Positions 58,221 through 64,000 of a stretch of DNA of 64,000 nt are shown piece by piece (the stretch's first letter is position 1; each line of letters begins with the position of its first letter). A program made the position numbers and the translations under genes. The notes under the pieces are model-generated. The model worked only from the letters and a program-made list of their open reading frames with translations, made no database searches and was not told the origin of the DNA. This DNA is from Scatosoma sp045660265 (GTDB lineage: Bacteria > Bacillota > Clostridia > Christensenellales > Borkfalkiaceae), in contig JAZRDM010000033.1 in the NCBI GenBank assembly GCA_045660265.1, positions 41,617 through 105,616 of the forward strand. The letters are read 5' to 3'.

Positions 58221-58883
58221 TTAACAAAGAGTCTTGTCCGTTTGGAAAAGCTCGGCTTTCAGTTTTGCATTTTCCGCACGAAGACGTTCATTTTCTTCCT
58301 TTAAGGATGTTGCCAATCTATCATACAAAGAATTTATCTCGTTTTCTAACCGACGGCGCAATTCATCATCAAAACGAGCGGTTTCATGCGCGTTCTCGAA
58401 AGATTTTTTCTTTTTCAAGCCGTACCTGCCCCCTATCCCATCAATTTCTACCCCTATTTCCACCGCAATTTGCCGTATGGTTTCCGGTTGCTTTCTTAAG
58501 GTGTTACGGTACTTATTTTGCAAACGCAACATCATCTTGTCATCCCCTTTCGCTAAATTGCAAATGGCTTTGCGGATAGAAATGCCTTTGCTTTTTTCCG
58601 CTAAAATACTTCGGATAGCATTCTCCGTTTCCTCTTGCGTAAATTCTTTAATCTTTTCCACCGACAGCTTTTTTCCGTCTAAGAGTTCGACAATACGCTC
58701 GTCGCCTTTAGAGTTTTTCATCAGCGCATAATAATAATTTCGTACGCTTCCTTTCGCCCTGCCGTGCTCTTTTCCGTACGTTTCAAATAAATACGTAAGC
58801 GTTTTGCCTTTTTGTTTTCCGTCTGAAACAAACTCAATAAGCCGCTTCGCCTCTTCTTCCGTGTAGCCGTTAATTTTAACCAT
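58221..58883 (-). CDS. Duplicated SANT/Myb-like DNA-binding protein with C-terminal coiled coil
   Basis: A 220-residue protein. Residues 7-56 and 81-131 are two copies of the same helical module: (Y/F)T-x-E-E at the start, K-G at 25-26 and 99-100, and N-x-Y at 49-51 and 123-125, in register with an offset of 74 and no gaps. The pattern resembles the tri-helical SANT/Myb-like domain of RsfA-type prespore regulators in Firmicutes. Residues about 172-215 form a coiled coil (ENEINSLYDRLATSLKEENE in part). It is probably a dimeric DNA-binding protein; target unknown. GGAGGGAAAATT precedes the ATG. Confidence 0.7.
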   Translation of the reverse strand: MVKINGYTEEEAKRLIEFVSDGKQKGKTLTYLFETYGKEHGRAKGSVRNYYYALMKNSKGDERIVELLDGKKLSVEKIKEFTQEETENAIRSILAEKSKGISIRKAICNLAKGDDKMMLRLQNKYRNTLRKQPETIRQIAVEIGVEIDGIGGRYGLKKKKSFENAHETARFDDELRRRLENEINSLYDRLATSLKEENERLRAENAKLKAELFQTDKTLC

Positions 58884-58985
58884 AATTTTCCCTCCGATTT
58901 TAGCTAGCGCTTTTCTTTGAAAAAATTATTATCCTATTTTTTTCATTTTATACATTATTTTTTAATTTCCGAATATATGTATACT

Positions 58986-59885
58986 ATGAAAGTGTATTTT
59001 TTATCTGCCCAGCCTTGTATTCTCACCTTAAACGGCACGTATTTCGGTAAAACAGACACCTTCGAGCGTTTTATCGAAGTCAGCGCAAAGGATAACGTAT
59101 ACGCCAAATTTTCTCCGCAAAACGCCGGCGATATCGGTTTTTTTATCAATGAAAACTTGCGCAATACCGCGCCCGTCGGTTGCGACGTGTATCTGCTGAA
59201 AGACGGTATAGCGGTATACGCACACACCTTTCCGCCAACCGATTTTACCTTACAAATCATTCGTCAAATCCGTCTGCAAGATTTGCTGATTACTGTCTAT
59301 CGGCAAGGCGTACTGCAACTTTGTATCGATTCGCCGTCAGGCGTATTCAACACAACCCTGCCCCCGTCCTTTTACCATTGTAATATATTTCCTTTTACAC
59401 ATTTCATCTTACTTGAAGGCGAAAACAGTATCGCCGTTTTCGATCAAAAGGCGCAAGCTTTGTTATGCGAAAATGTCCTTTCCTACCAAATAGATGGTGA
59501 TATGCTTACCGCCTGTTTGCCATTATCCGAACGTTTAGGACGCACCGCCAAATGTACTTGGGTCGCAGGAGAAACCGCCTTAATGCAAACAAAATTCTCT
59601 TTACAACAAACACAGGAAAACGAGCAAGACGTCCACTCCGCGCTATTACCCTACGCATTTTTTGAAAGCGTGTTAATCGGTGCGGACTACAAGCAATTTT
59701 TAAGCGAAGAGCTTTACCCAAAAGCACAGAGCTTAAAGGAATTTTTAGGAGATTTTTTAAGCGTTGTACTTACGGAGCGCGCGGATGTTTGCGCCCTTGT
59801 GTATAAACGGAGCGAACGAATTTTTCAATTACGATATTTTTCCGTAACCGTCGAAAATGGAAAAATCACAGATATTATGGGATAA
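58986..59885 (+). CDS. Hypothetical protein of about 299 residues
   Basis: A gene with no family recognised. Start MKVYFLSAQP at 58986 is preferred; an ATG 9 bases earlier and a TTG at 58917 (which would add a hydrophobic N-terminus) are alternatives, and no ribosome binding site is evident. A TATACT directly abuts the ATG. The protein is soluble, beta-rich and has no signal peptide. Its first 70 residues (ILTLNGTYFGKTDTFERFIEV in part) look like a short beta-sandwich motif. The C-terminal 60 residues (LGDFLSVVLTERADVCALVYK in part) may be a separate small domain. Terminator follows. Confidence 0.7.
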   Translation: MKVYFLSAQPCILTLNGTYFGKTDTFERFIEVSAKDNVYAKFSPQNAGDIGFFINENLRNTAPVGCDVYLLKDGIAVYAHTFPPTDFTLQIIRQIRLQDLLITVYRQGVLQLCIDSPSGVFNTTLPPSFYHCNIFPFTHFILLEGENSIAVFDQKAQALLCENVLSYQIDGDMLTACLPLSERLGRTAKCTWVAGETALMQTKFSLQQTQENEQDVHSALLPYAFFESVLIGADYKQFLSEELYPKAQSLKEFLGDFLSVVLTERADVCALVYKRSERIFQLRYFSVTVENGKITDIMG

Positions 59886-59889
59886 AAAA

Positions 59890-59911
59890 ACGCTCTCTTT
59901 TCAGAGAGCGT
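59890..59911. terminator. Terminator between convergent genes
   Basis: ACGCTCTCT (59890-59898) pairs with AGAGAGCGT (59903-59911), followed by CATTTTTTA on plus; A-rich before for the minus strand. Confidence 0.9.
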
Positions 59912-59917
59912 CATTTT

Positions 59918-60769
59918 TTAATATTTCGTTACTTTCACACTAACAATTTTAATTTCTTTTTCAGGTACGGAATACTTAATGCTTTGTCCGTCATCACCAA
60001 TTACATAATCGTCTTTATCTGCATAAACGGTTACGCTCGTTGTGAAATCACTCGATTCGTCGTAGTTGTCTTTGATATAATCACTCACAGCATCTTGTAA
60101 GTCTTCCAAAACAGCTACGCTTTCTTCGTTCAACGTTGCAAACGTGCAGTAAGAGCTGTTTACAACGTCGGTATCACTCATATTGATATAGAACAAGGAC
60201 GTTGCGCTGTTGTAAACGTATTCTTTTCTCGTTTTCCCTTCGCCGTCGTTACGCGTTACATATACGCTTTCCCCAAGATCCTTATCCGTATAGAACATAG
60301 AAAGCGAACCGAAAGATTCTTTCAACGCGCCCGATTGTACGCTGAACGAGTTTTTAGAGAATTCGCCGTAAACGGTATAGGTAGGTGTTTCTTGATCAAG
60401 CATAAATACGCTGGTGGGGAAATTTTCGTACGTCTTTACAACGTCGTAATATTCTTTATATTCAAGACTGCCTTCATTATAGCTATAACCGCCCGTATAC
60501 CAACGGTTAGTGGTAAAATTGTGTACGCAAAGCCCGTCAAAGTAGCTATTTCCGTCTTTACCTTCAACAAGCGCAAGGAAATGCTCTACCGTTTTGGGTG
60601 CGAGCTTACGATATAAAGTATATTCCAACGTGTACGTTTCATTATTAAAAGCAATTTGCATTTGAATTTCGGGACGGTCAGATTCACAGCCTGCAAACAG
60701 TGCCGCAGTAGAAAGTACGCTGGTTGCAGCTAAAGTCGTTGCGATAATTTTTTTCAATGTCTTTTTCAT
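59918..60769 (-). CDS. Cyclophilin-like lipoprotein with a degenerate active site
   Basis: A 283-residue lipoprotein. The start MKKTLKKIIA at 60769 is set by TTAGGAGATATTT; lipobox Cys28. Residues about 35-100 resemble the start of cyclophilin-type PPIases: KLAPKTVEHFLALVEG, then YFDGLCVHNF. The key Arg of the family's F-H-R motif is Asn here (VHN), and the following M-x-Q-G-G-D is WYTGGY, so catalysis is doubtful. The remaining part (to residue 283) keeps some beta-strand character. An own promoter is at 60845-60873. It may bind rather than isomerise proteins at the cell surface. Confidence 0.7.
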   Translation of the reverse strand: MKKTLKKIIATTLAATSVLSTAALFAGCESDRPEIQMQIAFNNETYTLEYTLYRKLAPKTVEHFLALVEGKDGNSYFDGLCVHNFTTNRWYTGGYSYNEGSLEYKEYYDVVKTYENFPTSVFMLDQETPTYTVYGEFSKNSFSVQSGALKESFGSLSMFYTDKDLGESVYVTRNDGEGKTRKEYVYNSATSLFYINMSDTDVVNSSYCTFATLNEESVAVLEDLQDAVSDYIKDNYDESSDFTTSVTVYADKDDYVIGDDGQSIKYSVPEKEIKIVSVKVTKY

Positions 60770-60844
60770 AAAATATCTCCTAAGAAAGTCGAGCTCTTGC
60801 GCGTAGGCAATAAGAGGCGCACTCTCCATTATTATTCTCTTTCT

Positions 60845-60873
60845 ATTTTACCTTTTATTTGCCCGTCCGTCAA
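60845..60873 (-). promoter_or_regulatory. Promoter of the cyclophilin-like gene
   Basis: TTGACG (60873-60868), 17 bases, TAAAAT (60850-60845), about 75 bases before the ATG at 60769. Confidence 0.7.
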
Positions 60874-60949
60874 GTACTTTTACCATATTTTGAAAGGTTT
60901 TTACACATTTGACACAATTCGAGGCACGTTTTATAAACGATAAATAAAA

Positions 60950-60974
60950 AACCGAGTGGTTATCCCACTCGGTT
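60950..60974. terminator. Terminator of rplJL
   Basis: AACCGAGTGG (60950-60959) pairs with CCACTCGGTT (60965-60974); on the minus strand a TTTTTATTTA tract follows. Confidence 0.9.
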
Positions 60975-60994
60975 TCATTTGTTTGTCAGCTAAA

Positions 60995-61363
60995 TTATTT
61001 AAGTTCAGCGGTAGCGCCGTTTTCCTTAAGCTTAGCAACCAAAGCTTCTGCATCTGCTTTGGGAGCGTTTTCTTTGATAACGCCCATAGCTTCAACTGCT
61101 TTCTTAGCATCAGCAAGGCCAAGACCGGTAGCTTCACGTACAACCTTAATGATAGCGATCTTGTTGGGACCGATATCTTTAAGAACTACGTCGAATTCCG
61201 TCTTTTCTTCTGCTGCGGGAGCTGCTTCTGCTGCGCCGCCTGCTGCGGGAGCTGCTGCTACCATTGCGCTTACGCCAAATGCTTCTTCTAATGCTTTAAC
61301 TACGTCGTTCAATTCAAGAACGGTCATATTCTTAATTTCTTCAATGAGTTTTTGTACATCCAT
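60995..61363 (-). CDS. rplL: 50S ribosomal protein L7/L12
   Basis: A 122-residue stalk protein: an N-terminal dimerisation helix (IEEIKNMTVLELNDVVKALEE in part), an Ala-rich hinge (AAAPAAGGAAEAAPAAEEK in part) and the C-terminal domain that recruits translational GTPases (KIAIIKVVREATGLGLADAK in part). Follows rplJ by 63 bases in the usual pair. Dimers bind the L10 stalk base. Confidence 0.97.
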   Translation of the reverse strand: MDVQKLIEEIKNMTVLELNDVVKALEEAFGVSAMVAAAPAAGGAAEAAPAAEEKTEFDVVLKDIGPNKIAIIKVVREATGLGLADAKKAVEAMGVIKENAPKADAEALVAKLKENGATAELK

Positions 61364-61426
61364 GATTTTTAATCCTCCGATTTTTTTAATAATGATTTTT
61401 TTTAATTTGATGTTACGTGTAATAAA

Positions 61427-61930
61427 TTAGTTGCCTTCTTTTTGTTTTGCAATAGCATCCAAAACACCAACAAACTTGGAAAGCGAAGACTGCAAGCAGC
61501 CAAGCAATCTTGCAATGAGAACTTCCTTGGAAGGAATTGCAGAAAGAGCTTTAACAGCAGCTTTATCCAAATATTTGTTTTCAAGATATGCGCACTTAGG
61601 CACAATCTTTTCTACGAGTGCAGGGTTTTCCTTCGTTGCTTTAGCAAAAACAGCAGCGCCGCTCGTTTCGTCTGCACAGAATACCGTTGCGGTGGTACCG
61701 TTAAGGTCTGCGTCGAAATCGGTAACGCCGAGTTCGTTAAATGCCTTTCTTACAAGCGTGTTTTTGTAAACCTTGTATTCGCAGTTTGCTTCTTTAAACT
61801 TGTTTCTCAAAGCCGTTACTTCTAAAACCGTGAGCTTGTTGTAGTCTGCAAACACAACGGATTTGCTAGCCGTAATTTTCGCTTTGATTTCTTCTACGAT
61901 TTGTTTTTTTGCTTCTAAATTAGCCGACAT
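61427..61930 (-). CDS. rplJ: 50S ribosomal protein L10
   Basis: A 167-residue stalk-base protein with family features EEIKAKITASKSVVFADYNKL in part, LRNKFKEANCEYKVYKNTL in part and the C-terminal helix for L7/L12 binding (ALSAIPSKEVLIARLLGC). Its mRNA has an L10 leader upstream. An AAAGGAGGTAATTC context precedes the ATG. Confidence 0.97.
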   Translation of the reverse strand: MSANLEAKKQIVEEIKAKITASKSVVFADYNKLTVLEVTALRNKFKEANCEYKVYKNTLVRKAFNELGVTDFDADLNGTTATVFCADETSGAAVFAKATKENPALVEKIVPKCAYLENKYLDKAAVKALSAIPSKEVLIARLLGCLQSSLSKFVGVLDAIAKQKEGN

Positions 61931-61977
61931 GAATTACCTCCTTTAAGCGTGTATATCCGCCTGACAATAAAAAAATA

Positions 61978-62000
61978 CCTTACACCGCAACGGCATAAGG
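61978..62000 (-). terminator. Attenuator hairpin in the L10 leader
   Basis: On the minus strand CCTTATGCCG-TTG-CGGTGTAAGG forms a 10-bp stem (two wobbles) followed by TATTTTTTTATT. It is a Rho-independent terminator between the leader and rplJ. Confidence 0.85.
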
Positions 62001-62097
62001 ACACACTCACTCTTATCTTAGTATATTCCTTGAACCTGAGCGAGCGGTTTCCCATCAAACCTTTCGGTGCTTGCCTTCTGCGGTACTGATTTTTACT
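62001..62097 (-). ncRNA. L10 leader (ribosomal protein autoregulatory RNA)
   Basis: From a start near 62097 the minus-strand RNA carries ...CACCGAAAGG...GGGAAACCGCTCGCTCAGG..., a region that looks like the kink-turn-containing L10 leader known upstream of rplJ in Firmicutes, ending before the attenuator hairpin at 61978-62000. Excess L10(L12)4 is expected to bind and favour termination. Confidence 0.85.
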
Positions 62098-62102
62098 GTT
62101 CT

Positions 62103-62131
62103 ATTATAACATTTCCGTCAAAGGCAGTCAA
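62103..62131 (-). promoter_or_regulatory. Promoter of the rplJL unit
   Basis: TTGACT (62131-62126), 17 bases ending TGT, TATAAT (62108-62103), directly before the L10 leader. Confidence 0.8.
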
Positions 62132-62184
62132 CTGTTTTTGACCGCCTTTAACGAATTTTTTTGTTTTTAATCGATTATTTTCGA

Positions 62185-62871
62185 TTAGCCTTTGGTAGCT
62201 ACGCGTACGCCAGGGCCCATCGTCGAAGTAACCGTAACGCTCTTAAGGTATTGACCCTTTGCGCTAGCAGGCTTTGCTTTTACGATTGCATCTAAAAGCG
62301 CCGTGAAGTTTTCTAAAAGCTTGTCTTGACCAAAGCTCTTCTTACCGATAGGGCAGTGAATGATAGCCGTTTTGTCAAGTCTGTATTCAACTTTACCAGC
62401 TTTAACTTCTTTGATTGCTTTTTCAACGTCCATCGTAACCGTACCGCTCTTAGGGTTAGGCATCAAGCCCTTGGGACCGAGCACACGACCGATACGACCA
62501 ACCATACCCATCATGTCGGGCGTCGTGATCATAACGTCGAAATCGAACCAGTTTTCGTTTTGGATTTTTGCAATGAGTTCTTCAGCGCCTACGTAATCTG
62601 CACCAGCTGCTACAGCTGCGTCAGCCTTTGCACCTTTTGCGATAACCAAAACTTTCTTGGTTTTACCCGTACCGTTGGGAAGAACGAGAACGCCACGTAC
62701 TTGTTGATCAGCTTGGCGGGGGTCTACACCCAAACGAACGTGCATTTCAATCGTTTCGTCGAACTTAGCTTTAGCCGTTTCCAAAACTACGGAAATAGCT
62801 TCTGCGGATTCGTATTGCTTCGTCAAATCAAATGCTTTTACGCTGTCTTGATATTTCTTACCGTGTTTCAT
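62185..62871 (-). CDS. rplA: 50S ribosomal protein L1
   Basis: A 228-residue two-domain 23S rRNA-binding protein forming the L1 stalk. Visible signatures: MKHGKKYQDSVKAFD start, MHVRLGVDPRQADQQVRG in part, GKTKKVLVIAKG, RVLGPKGLMPNPKSGTVT (the classic L1 signature) and the C-terminal YLKSVTVTSTMGPGVRV. It follows rplK by 18 bases. Confidence 0.97.
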   Translation of the reverse strand: MKHGKKYQDSVKAFDLTKQYESAEAISVVLETAKAKFDETIEMHVRLGVDPRQADQQVRGVLVLPNGTGKTKKVLVIAKGAKADAAVAAGADYVGAEELIAKIQNENWFDFDVMITTPDMMGMVGRIGRVLGPKGLMPNPKSGTVTMDVEKAIKEVKAGKVEYRLDKTAIIHCPIGKKSFGQDKLLENFTALLDAIVKAKPASAKGQYLKSVTVTSTMGPGVRVATKG

Positions 62872-62889
62872 ATTCCAGACCTCCCTGCA

Positions 62890-63315
62890 TTATTCTTCGA
62901 CAGTAACGCCCATACTGCGAGCGGTACCTGCGATCATGCTCATTGCGCTTTCAAGCGACGTGCAGTTCAAGTCGGGCATCTTCGTCTTAGCGATTTCTTC
63001 CACTTGTGCTTTCGTCAACTTACCAACTTTTACCGAGTTGGGCTTTGCGCTTGCCGTTTCCAAACCAAGAGCTTTCTTGATAAGAACGGGAGCGGGGGGC
63101 GTCTTCAAAATAAACGTGAAGGAACGATCTTGATAAATCGTTACAACAACGGGAATAATGAGACCGGGTTTGTCTGCCGTTTTTGCATTGAATTCCTTCG
63201 TAAAGCCGGGCAAGTTAATACCGAAGGGACCAAGGGTCGAACCTACGGGAGGAGCCGGAGTAGCTTTACCTGCAGGAAGTTGCAATTTTACGACTGCTGT
63301 AATCTTCTTTGCCAT
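62890..63315 (-). CDS. rplK: 50S ribosomal protein L11
   Basis: A 141-residue protein of the GTPase-associated centre. Family features: VVKLQLPAGKATPAPPVGSTLG in part, SFTFILKTPPAPVLIKKALG, and the C-terminal rRNA-binding domain with KMPDLNCTSLESAMSMIAGTARSMG in part. It lies 102 bases downstream of nusG, in the nusG-rplK-rplA order. The intergenic stretch shows no clear promoter. Confidence 0.97.
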   Translation of the reverse strand: MAKKITAVVKLQLPAGKATPAPPVGSTLGPFGINLPGFTKEFNAKTADKPGLIIPVVVTIYQDRSFTFILKTPPAPVLIKKALGLETASAKPNSVKVGKLTKAQVEEIAKTKMPDLNCTSLESAMSMIAGTARSMGVTVEE

Positions 63316-63417
63316 AAATATTTTCTCCTTAGTGGTTATTACAAGACGCCCTCAAAAATTTGACGTCTCTCCCACTTTTTTAACAAATGAATGCGCGTGA
63401 TACGCGCGTGCGGGGAA

Positions 63418-63975
63418 TTATTCCTCGCTGGTGGTAGCAGGAATTTCACCTTCTACCTTCTTGATTTGAATGAACTCAACTTCTACGTCCGTCGTTCTTC
63501 CGAACATCGTCGTGGAAATCTTCGCCTTTTGCGCCGCCGCGTTCAATTCCTTAATCGTACCGAAGAAGCCCTTCAAAGGACCGTCTTCGATGGAAACGGT
63601 GTCGCCGATTGCAAAAATTTCGTCCGTCGTATATTCTTCCAAACGCATTTTACGGATTTCTTCTTGGCTCATGGGCTTGGGTCTGCCCTGAGGACCGCAG
63701 AAACCGGTTACACCGCGCGTGCTGGTAACGTAGTACCAAATCTGGTTGGTGTAGATCATCTTGATGAAAACGTAGCAAGGAAGCAATTTTCTTTCTACTA
63801 CCTTAAGCTTACCGTTCTTTTCTTCAACGACCTGTTCCATAGGGATTTTCAAATCCACGATGTAATCGCCGAGATTGTTGTTTTCAATCAATTTTTCCAA
63901 GCTGTCTTTGACCATCGCTTCATACCCCGAATAGGTATGCAGAATGTACCACTTGGGTTCTTCATTCATCGGCAT
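63418..63975 (-). CDS. nusG: Transcription termination/antitermination protein NusG
   Basis: A 185-residue RNA-polymerase-associated factor. The NGN domain begins PKWYILHTYSGYEAMVKDSLE in part and includes CYVFIKMIYTNQIWYYVTSTRGVTGF (quoted in part). The C-terminal KOW domain is FAIGDTVSIEDGPLKGFFG. A CGGAGGGGATATT ribosome binding site precedes the ATG at 63975, 15 bases after a TAA that probably ends secE beyond the edge. Confidence 0.96.
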   Translation of the reverse strand: MPMNEEPKWYILHTYSGYEAMVKDSLEKLIENNNLGDYIVDLKIPMEQVVEEKNGKLKVVERKLLPCYVFIKMIYTNQIWYYVTSTRGVTGFCGPQGRPKPMSQEEIRKMRLEEYTTDEIFAIGDTVSIEDGPLKGFFGTIKELNAAAQKAKISTTMFGRTTDVEVEFIQIKKVEGEIPATTSEE

Positions 63976-64000
63976 AATATCCCCTCCGGATTACGAAATC

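Noticed and set aside
62326..63363. A 345-codon open frame on the plus strand opposite rplA and rplK
   Set aside because: It is antisense to two certain ribosomal protein genes, has no ribosome binding site and no family features; long antisense frames arise here because TTA/CTA/TCA codons are rare in ribosomal genes.
63991..64000. A TAA stop (63991-63993 on minus) that probably ends secE upstream of nusG
   Set aside because: Only seven bases of coding sequence are inside the window; synteny suggests secE but the sequence cannot show it.

Overview
The window comes from a low-to-mid GC Gram-positive genome, most likely an uncultured, probably gut-associated member of class Clostridia. The evidence is the ranthipeptide SCIFF and its radical-SAM maturase in the tgt-yajC-secD neighbourhood (a Clostridia hallmark), Gram-positive leader RNAs for L10 and L19, lipoprotein signal peptides, strong AGGAGG-type ribosome binding sites, perfect TTGACA-N17-TATAAT promoters and hslVU next to topA-trmFO-dprA. 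No genus can be named from the sequence alone. No rRNA, tRNA, CRISPR array, insertion sequence or prophage was seen. Nearly every gene ends in TAA; three end in TGA and one in TAG.

Layout. 1-4657 (minus): tgt, yajC, a TIGR04086 membrane protein, the SCIFF precursor scfA (too short for standard ORF calling), its maturase scfB and the start of secD. 4914-7481 (plus): a polar amino-acid ABC importer whose binding protein looks circularly permuted and whose ATPase carries an extra insertion. 7570-8130: a divergent small-protein/XRE-regulator pair. 8176-15361 (minus): a heterodimeric ABC exporter and a YhaO/YhaN (SbcD/SbcC-like) pair. 15494-20647: clpB, a cardiolipin synthase and a rubrerythrin with rubredoxin domains at both ends. 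20760-23369: a large multidomain surface lipoprotein. 23561-35824 (minus): a long housekeeping run, GT39-like membrane protein-comM-DUF1294-dprA-topA-trmFO-hslV-hslU-hisS-trxA. 35825-36225: intergenic DNA with interspersed repeats. 36226-42182: rplS with its leader, a CDF metal transporter, a GNAT-like protein, a flavodoxin-type reductase, and a degenerate FtsK-like protein with mutY and an HNH protein. 42338-45357: an HtrA-like lipoprotein, an HD nucleotidase and a TPP-riboswitch-controlled thiT. 45453-48421 (minus): ylxM-ffh-rpsP-khpA-rimM, with an in-frame TAG in ffh. 48507-55888 (minus): rpsB-tsf-pyrH-frr-uppS-cdsA-dxr-rseP. 56118-59885: a TM2 protein/XRE pair with a dense operator region, ruvX-DUF1292, and hypothetical genes including a duplicated SANT-like protein. 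59918-63975 (minus): a degenerate cyclophilin-like lipoprotein, then rplL-rplJ behind an L10 leader, rplA, rplK and nusG.

Functionally this is mostly a core chromosomal segment: ribosome, SRP/Sec export, isoprenoid and phospholipid synthesis, proteolysis and DNA repair. Its most unusual points are the TAG codon that splits ffh exactly between the NG and M domains, the permuted solute-binding protein, the operator array at 56652-56734, the FtsK-like protein without a Walker A motif, and a family of intergenic repeats.
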